Source of the DNA: Mesorhizobium sp. LNHC252B00
GTDB lineage: Bacteria; Pseudomonadota; Alphaproteobacteria; Rhizobiales; Rhizobiaceae
Length of the DNA: 32,900 nucleotides
Assembly: GCF_000502955.1 (NCBI RefSeq)
Contig: NZ_AYWO01000018.1
Span: forward strand, 77,489-110,388
Direction of reading: 5' to 3'
In this document: positions 14,665 through 23,644 of the stretch, piece by piece
Layout: every line of letters begins with the position of its first letter
How positions within the stretch are numbered: position 1 is the stretch's first letter
Program-made: the position numbers and the translations under genes
Notes under the pieces: generated by a model
Databases searched by the model: none
Told to the model about the DNA's origin: nothing
Seen by the model: only the letters and a program-made list of their open reading frames with translations

Positions 14665-17310
14665 CTTGTCGTCTTCGGTCGGCACCAGGATCTCGCGCTT
14701 GCCGGCATGGTTGGCCGGGCCGACGATGCCCTCCTTCTCCATCTTCTCGATGATCGAGGCGGCGCGGTTGTAGCCGATGCCCAGCCGGCGCTGGATATAG
14801 CTGGTCGAGGCCTTGCCGTCGCGCAGCACAACGGAAACCGCCTGATCGTAAGGATCGTCGGAATCCTCGAAATTGCCGTTGCCGCCACCGCCGCCTGAAC
14901 CGCCCTTGCCGGACGGCTCGTCGTCGTCCTCGCCGTCGTCCTCGGTGATGGCGTCTAGATATTCCGGCACGCCCTGCAGCTTCAGATGCGCGACGATCTT
15001 CTCGACCTCTTCGTCGGCGACGAAGGGGCCGTGCACGCGCTGGATACGGCCGCCGCCGGCCATGTAGAGCATGTCGCCCATGCCGAGCAGCTGCTCGGCG
15101 CCCTGTTCGCCCAGAATGGTGCGGCTGTCGATCTTCGACGTCACCTGGAAGGAGATGCGGGTCGGGAAATTGGCCTTGATGGTGCCGGTAATGACGTCGA
15201 CCGACGGACGCTGCGTGGCCATGATGACATGGATGCCGGCGGCGCGCGCCATCTGCGCCAGGCGCTGCACCGCACCCTCGATGTCCTTGCCGGCGACCAT
15301 CATCAGGTCGGCCATCTCGTCGATGATGACGACGATATAGGGCATTGGCTCGAGATCGAGATTCTCGGTCTCGTAGATCGCCTCGCCGGTCTGGCGGTCG
15401 AAGCCGGTCTGCACGGTGCGTGAGATCTTTTCGCCCTTCTTGTCCGCCTGGCTGACGCGGGCATTGAAGCCGTCGATGTTGCGCACGCCGACCTTGGACA
15501 TCTTGCGGTAGCGGTCCTCCATCTCGCGCACGGTCCATTTCAGCGCCACCACAGCCTTCTTCGGATCGGTAACAACCGGCGTGAGCAGGTGCGGGATGCC
15601 GTCATAGACCGAGAGTTCCAGCATCTTCGGATCGATCATGATCAGCCGGCAATCCTGCGGCGTCAGCCGGTAGAGCAGCGACAGGATCATGGTGTTGATG
15701 GCGACCGATTTGCCCGAGCCGGTGGTGCCGGCGACCAGCACGTGCGGCATCTTGGCGATGTCGACGATGACCGCCTCGCCATTGATGGTCTTGCCCAGCG
15801 CCAGCGCCAGCTTGGCCTTCGTCGTCTCGAAATCACGGCTGGCCAGAATCTCCCTGAGATAGACGGTCTCGCGCTTGGCGTTCGGCAGTTCGATGCCGAT
15901 GGCATTGCGGCCGGGCACCACGGCGACGCGGCAGGCGATGGCGCTCATCGAGCGGGCGATGTCGTCGGACAGGCCGATAACCCGCGACGATTTGATGCCA
16001 GGCGCCGGTTCGAGTTCATAGAGAGTGACCACCGGACCGGGACGGACGGCGATGATCTCGCCCTTGACGCCGAAATCCTCCAGCACGCCTTCGAGCAGGC
16101 GCGCATTCTGCTCCAGCGCGTCCTTCGACAGGCTGGCGTCGCGCACCACGTTCTTCGGTTCCGACAGGAAGTGCAGCGACGGCATTTCGAATTTTTCCGA
16201 GCCGATCAGCGATGTCTGCGCCTCCCGCTGGACACGGGCGCCGGGAGCCGGACGCGGTGCCGGTGCCTCGACGCGGGTGGCGGCATCGGAGCGGAACGGC
16301 TGGACCTTGGTGGTGCCGCGCCTGATGGGCTCCTGTTCCGGCCCGAAATCCAGATCGTCGTCGGCTTCGAAAATATCGGCATCGTCGGGGTCGAGCGAGA
16401 CGCTGCGGTCATTGACCATGGCGGCGAAGAATTCGGGCTCGACGCGGGCGCGGCCAGCCTGGCTCATCCGCGTTTCAGCGAACTCAGCCGATTCGACCCG
16501 TTCGGCGGCGCGCCGCCAGGCGGTGGAGCGCTGTTCCATCTCCGGCTCGTACTCGTCACGCTCCTGCCTTCGGCGCGCGGCGCGGCGGTGCATCCACGCG
16601 CGGAACGAGAGCCACCAATGAGTAATTGCCCCGAGCGCCAGGATACCCTCGTCGCCTTCGTCCTCATCATTGTCGAACAAAAGGTCGTCCTCGCGCGGAT
16701 CAGCGGGCTCGTCCTCCATGACGGCAAATCCGTTCTTGCGTCCGATCAGCGCCGACCCATGGGCAAAGAGCCACAGCGCGGGTGCGGCCAGCAGGATGGC
16801 GATGATGCTGGCGATAAGCCCGGTCGGATAGCCGCCGATGACGACGCTGGGGATCTTCAGCACCATGTCGCCAAACACGCCGCCGAGGCCGGTAGGGAGC
16901 GGCCAGGTCTTGGGCGGCACCACACAACCGGCCATTGCCGCGGCCAACAGCGCGAAGCCGAACCAGGACAGCCCGCGCTTGGGCAGCCTGTCGATGCCGC
17001 GCGCGGAAAACAGCAGGAACCCCCAGATCACCGTCGGAACCAGCGCTGCGACGGCGGCGAGGCCGAAGAACTGCATGGCCAGATCGGAGAACACGGCACC
17101 CGCATAGCCCATGGCGTTGGTGACGGTGTTGTTCGTCGCGTGGGAGAAGCTCGGATCGGCGACGTTCCACGTGGCAAGGCTGGCGACCCCAAAGGCGGTG
17201 AGCGCGAACAGCCCAGCGCCGACCATCCGCCCGACCTGACGCCGCGCGAAGGCTTGGATGCCGTGCCCCGTATCGGCCAGCGCGAGCGGTGCTGAGGCCC
17301 CTGAACGCAT
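14659..17310 (-). CDS. ftsK: DNA translocase FtsK
   Basis: An 883-residue division-site DNA pump. The N-terminal membrane domain has four helices within about residues 28-190. An acidic and basic linker of some 230 residues follows. The RecA-like motor has Walker A GTTGSGKS (about 526-533), Walker [13 protein letters not shown] (about 655-668), [19 protein letters not shown] and the [18 protein letters not shown] block. After an acidic, glycine-rich spacer comes the gamma winged helix (about 815-883, [30 protein letters not shown]), which reads KOPS-type sequences. FtsK aligns and clears chromosome dimers at the septum. GGGGAAG precedes the ATG. A perfect TTAA-N7-TTAA site lies 80 bases upstream. 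Confidence 0.97.
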   Translation of the reverse strand: MRSGASAPLALADTGHGIQAFARRQVGRMVGAGLFALTAFGVASLATWNVADPSFSHATNNTVTNAMGYAGAVFSDLAMQFFGLAAVAALVPTVIWGFLLFSARGIDRLPKRGLSWFGFALLAAAMAGCVVPPKTWPLPTGLGGVFGDMVLKIPSVVIGGYPTGLIASIIAILLAAPALWLFAHGSALIGRKNGFAVMEDEPADPREDDLLFDNDEDEGDEGILALGAITHWWLSFRAWMHRRAARRRQERDEYEPEMEQRSTAWRRAAERVESAEFAETRMSQAGRARVEPEFFAAMVNDRSVSLDPDDADIFEADDDLDFGPEQEPIRRGTTKVQPFRSDAATRVEAPAPRPAPGARVQREAQTSLIGSEKFEMPSLHFLSEPKNVVRDASLSKDALEQNARLLEGVLEDFGVKGEIIAVRPGPVVTLYELEPAPGIKSSRVIGLSDDIARSMSAIACRVAVVPGRNAIGIELPNAKRETVYLREILASRDFETTKAKLALALGKTINGEAVIVDIAKMPHVLVAGTTGSGKSVAINTMILSLLYRLTPQDCRLIMIDPKMLELSVYDGIPHLLTPVVTDPKKAVVALKWTVREMEDRYRKMSKVGVRNIDGFNARVSQADKKGEKISRTVQTGFDRQTGEAIYETENLDLEPMPYIVVIIDEMADLMMVAGKDIEGAVQRLAQMARAAGIHVIMATQRPSVDVITGTIKANFPTRISFQVTSKIDSRTILGEQGAEQLLGMGDMLYMAGGGRIQRVHGPFVADEEVEKIVAHLKLQGVPEYLDAITEDDGEDDDEPSGKGGSGGGGGNGNFEDSDDPYDQAVSVVLRDGKASTSYIQRRLGIGYNRAASIIEKMEKEGIVGPANHAGKREILVPTEDDKF

Positions 17311-17389
17311 GCTCTTCCCCGTCTGTCATGGACTCGCCAGGTGCGTGGCGCACTCCGGCAGATTCGGGTCTCAGACTATCGGTGGGAAG

Positions 17390-17406
17390 GTTAAAGGCGC
17401 ATTAAC
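17390..17406 (-). promoter_or_regulatory. CtrA-type site upstream of ftsK
   Basis: GTTAAAGGCGCATTAAC fits the full CtrA consensus TTAA-N7-TTAAC on both strands. It lies 80 bases before the ftsK start and overlaps a possible -10 element, TATAGT, read on the minus strand. CtrA is the cell-cycle master regulator of alphaproteobacteria and acts on division genes. The match is exact, but no binding data are available. Confidence 0.6.
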
Positions 17407-17539
17407 TATAAGGGGTTGAGGTGATCAAACCTCGTTACCACCGGTTGAGCCGCTTGGAATGCATGCAGCAGTGCCTTTGAGGCGCTGGCAAACACCATGA
17501 TGGACGACGGAGCTGGCAGATAGACCTGCCGCGGAACGA

Positions 17540-17578
17540 GACAATAGCGGGCCTGCGTGCCCGCCATTGTCCGTTTTT
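17540..17578 (+). terminator. Terminator-like hairpin on the plus strand with no plus-strand gene
   Basis: GACAATAGCGGGC (17540-17552) pairs with GCCCGCCATTGTC (17559-17571) over a 6-base loop, with one A-C mismatch, followed by CG and TTTTT (17574-17578). The form is that of a Rho-independent terminator on the plus strand. The minus-strand RNA would instead pair fully (G-U at the mismatch) but lacks a T-run. The two flanking genes are on the minus strand, so a plus-strand transcript such as a small RNA would be needed to explain it. Confidence 0.5.
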
Positions 17579-17684
17579 GGCAACAAAAGATCGGGCTGGG
17601 GCCCGGCAGGTCAGTTGGCGCCACCGAGCGCCTGCAGGTTTGCGCAGAATTCGGCGTGCGGCTTGCTCATCGCCGCATCCTGGC

Positions 17685-17715
17685 AAAAAAGAGGCCCGGA
17701 AATTATCCGGGCCTC
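17685..17715 (-). terminator. Rho-independent terminator of glnK-amtB
   Basis: GAGGCCCGGA (17691-17700) and TCCGGGCCTC (17706-17715) form a perfect 10-pair stem with a 5-base loop. On the minus strand it is followed by six T residues (17685-17690). It ends 93 bases after the amtB stop and is a textbook intrinsic terminator. Confidence 0.93.
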
Positions 17716-17807
17716 AATGCGTGAACTCCTTTCGAGAGTGTCACGACGGGATGGTTTGGGGGGCCGGCGGGAGGAGGTTCCACCGGCCCCGTGAGGCGGA
17801 GCTGGCC

Positions 17808-19160
17808 TTACGGCACCACTTCGCCATGCTGGGAGATGTCGAGGCCTTCGACCTCTTCCTGGGTCGTCGGACGCAGGCCGACCAGCGCCTTGACGATGTA
17901 GAGGATCACGAAGGTTGCAATCCCCGTCCACACGATGGTGACGGCGACGCCGTAGATCTGCTTGCCGAGCGAAGCGCCTGCACCGAGGCTGTTGATCGCC
18001 GGATCGGCGAGAACACCGGTGAGCAGAGCGCCGATGACACCGCCGACGCCATGCACGCCGAAGGCATCAAGCGAGTCGTCATAGCCGAACATGTGCTTGA
18101 CCTTGACCGCCGAGAGGTAGCAGACGACGCCCGCAACGATGCCGACGATGAAGGCGCCGGTCGGGTTGACGAAGCCGGAGGCAGGTGTCACCGCGACCAG
18201 GCCGGCGACGGCGCCGGAGATAATGCCGAGCACCGAAGGCTTCTTGGCGACGATCCATTCGGCGAACATCCAGGCGAGTGCCGCGGCTGCGGTCGCAACC
18301 TGGGTGTTGAGCATGGCAGCGCCGGCGAGGCCGTCGGCGGCCAGTTCCGAACCGGCGTTGAAGCCGAACCAGCCGACCCACAGCAGCGAAGCGCCGATCA
18401 CCGAATAGACCAGGTTGTGCGGCGCCATGTTGGTGGCGCCGTAGCCTTCACGCTTGCCGAGAACCAGCGCGCAGACGAGACCCGCGACACCGGCGTTGAT
18501 GTGGACGACCGTGCCGCCGGCAAAGTCGAGCACGCCGGCCGTGCCGAGGAAGCCGCCACCCCAGACCCAATGCGCGATCGGCACGTAGATGACCAGCAGC
18601 CACAGCGCCATGAAGATCAGCAGCGCCGAGAACTTGAAGCGTTCGGCGAAGGCGCCGGCAATCAGCGCCGGAGTGATGATGGCGAAGGTCATCTGGAACA
18701 TCGAGAACACGAATTCAGGAATATTCGCGACGCCCGGCAGCCACAGCGAGGCAGTGGTGATGCCGTGATGGAAGAATTTCGAGGTGCCGCCGAGATAGCT
18801 GTTCATGCCGCCGCCGTCGGAAAAGGCCAGCGAATAGCCGAACATGAACCACAGCACCGTCACCAGGCAGGTGATGGCAAAGCTCTGCATGATGGTGGCG
18901 AGCACGTTCTTCTTGCGCACCATGCCGCCGTAAAACAGCGCCAGGCCCGGGATGGTCATCATCAGCACGAGCGCCGTCGAGGTCAGCATCCAGGCGGTAT
19001 TGCCGGTGTCGAGCACCGGGGTTGGGGCAGCCGGTGCAGCCGCTGCCGCGGCAGGAGCCGCTTCCTGCGCGAAGGCGGCGACCGTGCCCAATGCTGCGAG
19101 AGCGAGCGAACCCAAAAGGGCGGCCCGTCCCGTCGTCTTCAAGGTAGAAGGAATATTCAT
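17808..19160 (-). CDS. amtB: Ammonium transporter AmtB
   Basis: A 450-residue Amt/Rh family channel with a cleavable signal peptide (about 1-31, ending AAFAQEA) and an alanine-proline linker before the eleven-helix core. The twin pore histidines appear in VVHINAGVAGL and DAFGVHGVGG, with the family motifs ALFYGGMVRKKN, FAERFKFSALL and WFGFNAGSELAADG. It conducts ammonium and is closed by unmodified GlnK. The ATG at 19160 is preceded by GGAGAG and lies 31 bases after the glnK stop; a longer frame into glnK is only a shadow. The C-terminal tail (RPTTQEEVEGLDISQHGE) is the GlnK-responsive region. Confidence 0.97.
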   Translation of the reverse strand: MNIPSTLKTTGRAALLGSLALAALGTVAAFAQEAAPAAAAAAPAAPTPVLDTGNTAWMLTSTALVLMMTIPGLALFYGGMVRKKNVLATIMQSFAITCLVTVLWFMFGYSLAFSDGGGMNSYLGGTSKFFHHGITTASLWLPGVANIPEFVFSMFQMTFAIITPALIAGAFAERFKFSALLIFMALWLLVIYVPIAHWVWGGGFLGTAGVLDFAGGTVVHINAGVAGLVCALVLGKREGYGATNMAPHNLVYSVIGASLLWVGWFGFNAGSELAADGLAGAAMLNTQVATAAAALAWMFAEWIVAKKPSVLGIISGAVAGLVAVTPASGFVNPTGAFIVGIVAGVVCYLSAVKVKHMFGYDDSLDAFGVHGVGGVIGALLTGVLADPAINSLGAGASLGKQIYGVAVTIVWTGIATFVILYIVKALVGLRPTTQEEVEGLDISQHGEVVP

Positions 19161-19191
19161 TGAACTCTCCATTGGAATACGTGATCGCCGC

Positions 19192-19575
<384 letters not shown>

Positions 19576-19612
19576 TCACCGATCCTAAAGAGCCGGAGAG
19601 TGCCCACGTGGA

Positions 19613-19628
19613 TTCAAGCTCCGTGCCA
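19613..19628 (-). promoter_or_regulatory. Sigma-54 promoter of glnK-amtB
   Basis: Read on the minus strand the sequence is TGGCACGGAGCTTGAA. The -24 box TGGCACG is perfect, and the -12 box TTGAA matches four of the five bases of TTGCA at correct spacing. It lies 83 bases upstream of the glnK ATG. This fits NtrC-dependent nitrogen control of glnK-amtB, which is established in related bacteria. I could not identify a convincing NtrC site upstream. Confidence 0.82.
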
Positions 19629-19747
19629 AGTGCCGAAGCAGGGTGTTAACCCGTTGTAAACAAAGGGATGAAGGCGGCCGAAGCCGTGAGGTGCCCGCAA
19701 CAACGGCAAAGCATCTGCTTAAAAACTATGCAATTTTCGAAAAATGC

Positions 19748-20623
19748 CTACTCTGTAGGCGGTCGCTTGAGCCGGATCAGCCCTTCCTGCGCAACCGAGG
19801 CAATCAACGTGCCGTCGCGGGCAAACAGCGACCCGCGCGTGAAGCCGCGCGAGCCCTGTGTCGACGGGCTGTCCTGCGTGTAGAGCATCCAATCGTCGAG
19901 CGCATGGCTGCGGTGGAACCACATGGCATGGTCGAGGCTCGCCGCCTGGATATCGCGGTCGAAAATGGCGCGGCCATGCGCAAAGGTCGAGGTGTCGAGC
20001 AGCGTCATGTCTGAGAGATAGGCGAGCACCGCCGCCTGGATGGCGCGATCCGCCGGAACCGGACCGGTGGTGCGGATCCAGATGTTCTGCTTCGGCTCCA
20101 ACTTTTCGCGGCTCGTGTAATGCTTCAGCATCACCGGCTTCATCTCGATCGGCCGGTCGCGCTCCCAATAGCGTTTGATGCCTTCGGGCACCGCCTCGCC
20201 GAACTTGCCCAGCAACTCGCGCTGTGACAGCAACGTGTCGGGTCCGGCAACGTCCTGCGGCATCGGCACCTGGTGTTCGAGACCGACCTCATCCTGCTGG
20301 AACGACGCCTCCAGCGAAAAGATCGCCTGGCCGTGCTGGATCGCCACCACGCGCCGCGTGGTGAAGGAGCCGCCGTCGCGGATGCGGTCGACCTCGTACA
20401 CGATCGGCACCTTGGTGTCGCCGGGCCGCATGAAATAGCCATGCAGCGAATGCACGTGACGATCAGGGTCGACGGTTCGCTGCGCCGCGACCAGCGCCTG
20501 GGCGATGGTCTGGCCGCCGAAGACGCGCTGCCAGTCGAGCAAGGGACTGCGACCACGATACAGATTGTGTTCCAGCTTCTCGAGGTCGAGAATGCCGAGA
20601 AGCTCGTCCATGGCGGCCGTCAT
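19748..20623 (-). CDS. tesB: Acyl-CoA thioesterase II
   Basis: A 291-residue double-hotdog thioesterase that hydrolyses medium- and long-chain acyl-CoA. Typical blocks are LYRGRSPLLDWQRVFGGQTIAQAL, the HSLHGYFMRPGD motif, the catalytic aspartate in AYLSDMTLLDT, SLDHAMWFHR, and the closing GSLFARDGTLIASVAQEGLIR with the catalytic glutamine. Length and motifs match E. coli TesB. GAGGGCG precedes the ATG; an alternative start four codons later is possible. The tesB-glnK-amtB order is shared by many rhizobia and Rhodobacterales, but glnK has its own sigma-54 promoter 217 bases on. Confidence 0.95.
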   Translation of the reverse strand: MTAAMDELLGILDLEKLEHNLYRGRSPLLDWQRVFGGQTIAQALVAAQRTVDPDRHVHSLHGYFMRPGDTKVPIVYEVDRIRDGGSFTTRRVVAIQHGQAIFSLEASFQQDEVGLEHQVPMPQDVAGPDTLLSQRELLGKFGEAVPEGIKRYWERDRPIEMKPVMLKHYTSREKLEPKQNIWIRTTGPVPADRAIQAAVLAYLSDMTLLDTSTFAHGRAIFDRDIQAASLDHAMWFHRSHALDDWMLYTQDSPSTQGSRGFTRGSLFARDGTLIASVAQEGLIRLKRPPTE

Positions 20624-20722
20624 ATTTCGCGCCCTCGCAGCAGAAGTGTTATGGCGGTTTCCGACAGGACGGACAGGCAGTCAAGGGCGCAAGACGCGGC
20701 TGGCGCGCAAGGAGCGAAGTTG

Positions 20723-21982
20723 ATGCAACGCAAGGTGGACACGAAAACCAAGCCTGGACTCGATGTTCTGGTCGCCGGCGCCGGTTATGTCGGCCTGGCC
20801 AGCGCCGTATCGCTGAAGCAGGCCCGTCCGGGCCTTGCCGTCGCTCTCGTCGATGCCGCGCCGGCCGGTGTCTGGCAAAGGGATGGCCGCGCTTCGGCCA
20901 TTGCCGCCGCCGCCTGCCGGATGCTCGACCAGCTCGGCGTGTGGGCCGAAATGGCGCCGCAGGCCCAGGCGATCACCGAGATGATCATCACCGATTCGCG
21001 CACTTCCGATCCGGTGCGTCCGGTCTTCCTGACCTTCGACGGCGAAGTGGCGCCGGGCGAGCCGTTCGCACATATGGTCGCCAACAAAGTGCTGAACGGC
21101 GCCTTGCGGGCCCGCGCCGAGAAACTCGGCATCGACATCATCGAAGGCGTGGCGGTGCAGGGTTTCGAGACCAACGGCGGTGGCATCACCGTGCATCTCG
21201 CCGACGGTGCGACACTGAAGGCGCGGCTGCTGGTCGCCGCCGACGGCGTCAACTCCAAGCTGCGCGACATGGCCGGCATCAAGACGGTGAAGTGGGAATA
21301 TGGCCAGTCCGGCATCGTCTGCACGGTCGCGCATGAACGCCCGCACAACGGCCGCGCCGAAGAGCATTTCCTGCCGGCCGGCCCTTTCGCGACGTTGCCG
21401 CTCAAGCCCAGCGAGGACGGCACCAATCGCTCGTCGATCGTCTGGGTCGAGCGCACGCAGGATGCCGAGAAGCTGGTGGCCGGTGACGACCTCGTCTTCG
21501 AGCATGAACTCGAACAGCGCTTTAGTCTGAAGCTCGGCGAGATCCGCGTTGCCGACAAGCCGCGCGCCTGGCCGCTCGGCCTCACCATCGCCCGCGCTTT
21601 CGTCGCTCCGCGCATCGCGCTCGCCGGCGACGCCGCCCACGGCATCCATCCGATCGCCGGACAGGGCCTCAATCTCGGCTTCAAGGATGTCGCCGCACTT
21701 GCCGAGGTGATCGTCGAGGCCGACCGGATCGGCCAGGATATCGGCGCGCTCGACGTGCTCGAACGCTACCAGCAATGGCGCCGCTTCGACACGGTCCAGA
21801 TGGGCATCACGACGGATGTGCTGAACCGGCTGTTTTCCAACGACATCGGCCCGCTGCGCGCCGTCCGCGACATCGGCCTCGGCTTGGTCGAACGCATGCC
21901 GCGCCTGAAGGAGTTCTTCATCCGCCAGGCGTCGGGACTGTCCGCTAGCACGCCTCGATTGTTGAAGGGCGAGGCGATCTGA
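20723..21982 (+). CDS. UbiH/UbiF/Coq6-family FAD-dependent monooxygenase
   Basis: A 419-residue flavoprotein hydroxylase, probably one of the ring hydroxylases of ubiquinone synthesis. The N-terminal dinucleotide motif is DVLVAGAGYVGLASAVSLKQ, the mid-protein motif is LLVAADGVNSKLRDMAGI, and the second FAD motif is RIALAGDAAHGIHPIAGQGLNLGFKDVAAL, which is typical of the UbiH/Coq6 group. Which position of the ring it hydroxylates (C1, C5 or C6) cannot be told. The start at 20723 has AAGGAGCGAAG ahead. It is divergent from tesB over 99 bases and convergent with the TerB-like gene. Confidence 0.9.
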   Translation: MQRKVDTKTKPGLDVLVAGAGYVGLASAVSLKQARPGLAVALVDAAPAGVWQRDGRASAIAAAACRMLDQLGVWAEMAPQAQAITEMIITDSRTSDPVRPVFLTFDGEVAPGEPFAHMVANKVLNGALRARAEKLGIDIIEGVAVQGFETNGGGITVHLADGATLKARLLVAADGVNSKLRDMAGIKTVKWEYGQSGIVCTVAHERPHNGRAEEHFLPAGPFATLPLKPSEDGTNRSSIVWVERTQDAEKLVAGDDLVFEHELEQRFSLKLGEIRVADKPRAWPLGLTIARAFVAPRIALAGDAAHGIHPIAGQGLNLGFKDVAALAEVIVEADRIGQDIGALDVLERYQQWRRFDTVQMGITTDVLNRLFSNDIGPLRAVRDIGLGLVERMPRLKEFFIRQASGLSASTPRLLKGEAI

Positions 21983-22003
21983 TCGGGGTGTCATTACACG
22001 CAA

Positions 22004-22146
22004 GGGTGTGTTGAGATTCAGATCAGGCCGAGTCGAGAACGGTGGGTTTCGAGAACCGGAGCGGAGCGTACGTTTGGGTACGCGAGAACCGGAAGCGCAG
22101 GAAGCTGCCGTTCGCAGGCCGGCATCACCTGAATATCAGCATACCC
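22004..22146. repeat. Mosaic palindromic intergenic element, copy B
   Basis: A 143-base element bounded by inverted repeats, GGGTGTGTTGAGATTCAG and, read inward from the right, GGGTATGCTGATATTCAG (15 of 18 identical). The centre has a hairpin GCGTAC-GTTTGG-GTACGC (22066-22083) flanked by the direct repeats GAGAACCGGA and GAGAACCGGA. It lies between convergent genes and stops exactly one base before the TAG stop of the TerB-like gene. It is the fuller of two copies in the window; see 12715-12832. Confidence 0.8.
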
Positions 22147-22674
22147 CTAGTTCACCTCGAAACCCAGCTTCTGCCGCAGCCGCAGTATGCGCTGGTCGGA
22201 TATCTCGAGGCGTTTCTCGCCGCCTTGGGCGGCGCGGTTGACCATCTGCAGCAGGTCGTTGCGCTCGGCGACATCGAGGCGTTCGCGCAGGAACGGCGCC
22301 AGCTTGTCGATGACAACAGTGGTGTCGTCGATCTGTGCTGCCGCCCATTTGGCGTAGATCACCGCTTCGTCCGTCTTCTTCTTGTCGGCGATCTCGGAGA
22401 TCACCAAGCGAATGACAGCCTCGCGTCGCGGCAGGACCGGCCCTTCCTCGGAGACGATTGCGGTGATCAGCGTCGCGGCGGCCACCACCGGATCGTCGAT
22501 CGCGGTCAGTGGCGACAGGGCCGCCTGCTTGCGCAGCTTCTTGCGGCGCACCGAACCCTGGACCCGGCCGATGACATCGGCAACGTCACGCGCAGCCTCG
22601 TTCATGGCCTTCATCCGGTACCACCAGAACGCCGCCGCGCCCAGCACGCCAAGGACAGCAATCAAGAACGGCAT
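22147..22674 (-). CDS. Membrane-anchored TerB-like protein of unknown function
   Basis: 175 residues from MPFLIAVLGVLGAAAFWWYRMK, a single N-terminal membrane anchor followed by a cytoplasmic helical domain. The stretch REAVIRLVISEIADKKKTDEAVIYAKWAAAQ and the end of the protein resemble the TerB-like helical fold, which occurs in tellurite-resistance and other membrane stress proteins. The match is by eye and moderate. The ATG at 22674 is favoured by GGGGGG ahead of it; a start at 22731 would add 19 residues with no ribosome-binding site. The stop abuts repeat element B. Confidence 0.7.
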   Translation of the reverse strand: MPFLIAVLGVLGAAAFWWYRMKAMNEAARDVADVIGRVQGSVRRKKLRKQAALSPLTAIDDPVVAAATLITAIVSEEGPVLPRREAVIRLVISEIADKKKTDEAVIYAKWAAAQIDDTTVVIDKLAPFLRERLDVAERNDLLQMVNRAAQGGEKRLEISDQRILRLRQKLGFEVN

Positions 22675-22822
22675 GCCGACACCCCCCAAAATCCCGCCAA
22701 CGATAGGAGAACTCTTGCGGTGCTTCAACATGCAAGAGTTGCGCCGGGCGAAGAACTCGGACCCCGCCAGGCGCTTCCGATGAAACCACCGCTCCAGACG
22801 ACGGGCGACGAAGGAATCGCCT

Positions 22823-23179
22823 CTACGATCCCGGCACATCGTAGATCGCGCGCACCTCGATAGTGCCGATTTCGGCCAGCGGAATCTCGGCGGCGATCTC
22901 CAGCGCCTGGTCAAGATTATCAGCCTCGATCATGACGAAGCCGAGCAATTGCTCCTTGGTTTCGGCGAACGGGCCGTCGGTGATCAGGCTCTTGCCCTTG
23001 CGCCTGCGAAGGGTCTTCGACGTTTTCACCGATTGCAGCGCCTGGGCGATGATCAGTATCCCACGCTGATCCAACGAACGGTCATGAGCCATCGAATCGG
23101 CATCGAGCTTGGCCAGACGCTCCGGCGTCATGGCATGGAGGTCCTTTTCCTCACCATAGACCAGACAGACATATTTCAT
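22823..23179 (-). CDS. DGPF/YCII-domain protein
   Basis: A 118-residue protein beginning MKYVCLVYGEEKDLHAMTPE and carrying the diagnostic DGPFAETKEQLLGFVMIEADNLDQALEIA block. DGPF-domain proteins share the ferredoxin-like YCII fold and are often found with ECF sigma factors, none of which is near here. The role is unknown. AAGGGAGC precedes the ATG, whose first bases overlap the stop of the small membrane protein upstream (ATGA), so the two are translationally coupled. Confidence 0.92.
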   Translation of the reverse strand: MKYVCLVYGEEKDLHAMTPERLAKLDADSMAHDRSLDQRGILIIAQALQSVKTSKTLRRRKGKSLITDGPFAETKEQLLGFVMIEADNLDQALEIAAEIPLAEIGTIEVRAIYDVPGS

Positions 23180-23412
23180 TTCCAGCTCCCTTGCTGCGTC
23201 GAACCAGTCGAACCATAGGACGCGGTGACGAGCGTGTCAGCGTTGCCCCTGACCGCTGCCGCATGGTCGAGAAGGCACGCCGCGATGCCGATGATGGCAA
23301 CCGCGACCAGAAGCCGGCCAAAACCGGACGCCGGCGGGTGCAACCAGAAGTCTTCCGGTCGGCAGGCATTGCGGCCTGCGCCTTTCCACGGTGCGAAAAA
23401 CAGATTGTCCAT
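23176..23412 (-). CDS. Small single-pass membrane protein, unknown
   Basis: 78 residues, MDNLFFAPWKGAGRNACRPEDF at the N-terminus, then a hydrophobic segment at about 33-52 (GRLLVAVAIIGIAACLL) and a short polar tail. I do not recognise the family. Reasons to accept it as real: a strong GGAGG ribosome-binding site 5-6 bases before the ATG, and a four-base ATGA overlap with the downstream DGPF-domain gene. It is divergent from osmC over 232 bases. Confidence 0.65.
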   Translation of the reverse strand: MDNLFFAPWKGAGRNACRPEDFWLHPPASGFGRLLVAVAIIGIAACLLDHAAAVRGNADTLVTASYGSTGSTQQGSWK

Positions 23413-23644
23413 ACGAACCTCCATCCGGCCACAACCTCGTGGCCGCCCGCAGGACGGGCGCGGGAGATCAAAGCCGACATTTTTGCACATGCACTTTTTC
23501 GAAAAGAATTTGGCCACCAACTGCGCAGTGGTTCAAAGAGCGCAGTGGCCTTCGCCTTCGCGCGCGCTATAGTTGACCGGACGCCGGGGCTCCCCCAGGC
23601 AACCAGCCGCGGCAACCCCAGCCACGACAACCAAGGAGGAATTC

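Larger units (their letters stand above)
17311..17684. other. Intergenic region between ftsK and the amtB terminator
   Basis: About 370 bases with no convincing gene. It contains a CtrA-type site at 17390-17406, a small GCCT-TTG-AGGC hairpin near 17475, a GGCAG/CTGCC hairpin near 17513-17530, and a 13-pair terminator-like hairpin with T-run on the plus strand at 17540-17578. Several short frames cross it on both strands, but none has recognisable protein character. It probably holds the ftsK promoter and possibly a small RNA. Confidence 0.6.

Noticed and set aside
15589..17295. A 568-codon open frame on the strand opposite ftsK
   Set aside because: It lies wholly antisense to a well-supported FtsK, its product is rich in R, G, D and H with no domain, and such frames are common mirror effects of high-GC codon use.
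17406..17624. A 72-codon minus-strand frame between amtB and ftsK
   Set aside because: No ribosome-binding site or recognisable domain, and it crosses the terminator-like hairpin; the region looks non-coding.
17611..17670. A 19-codon minus-strand peptide frame (MSKPHAEFCANLQALGGAN) after the amtB terminator
   Set aside because: Weak ribosome-binding site, no recognised family and position beyond the terminator; not enough support to call a gene.
17577..19163. A 528-codon open frame opposite amtB
   Set aside because: Antisense to AmtB, low-complexity product rich in D, R, H and E, and no ribosome-binding site; a shadow frame.
20681..22003. A 440-codon open frame opposite the UbiH-type gene
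   Set aside because: Fully antisense to a flavoprotein with clear FAD motifs; the product has no recognisable family.
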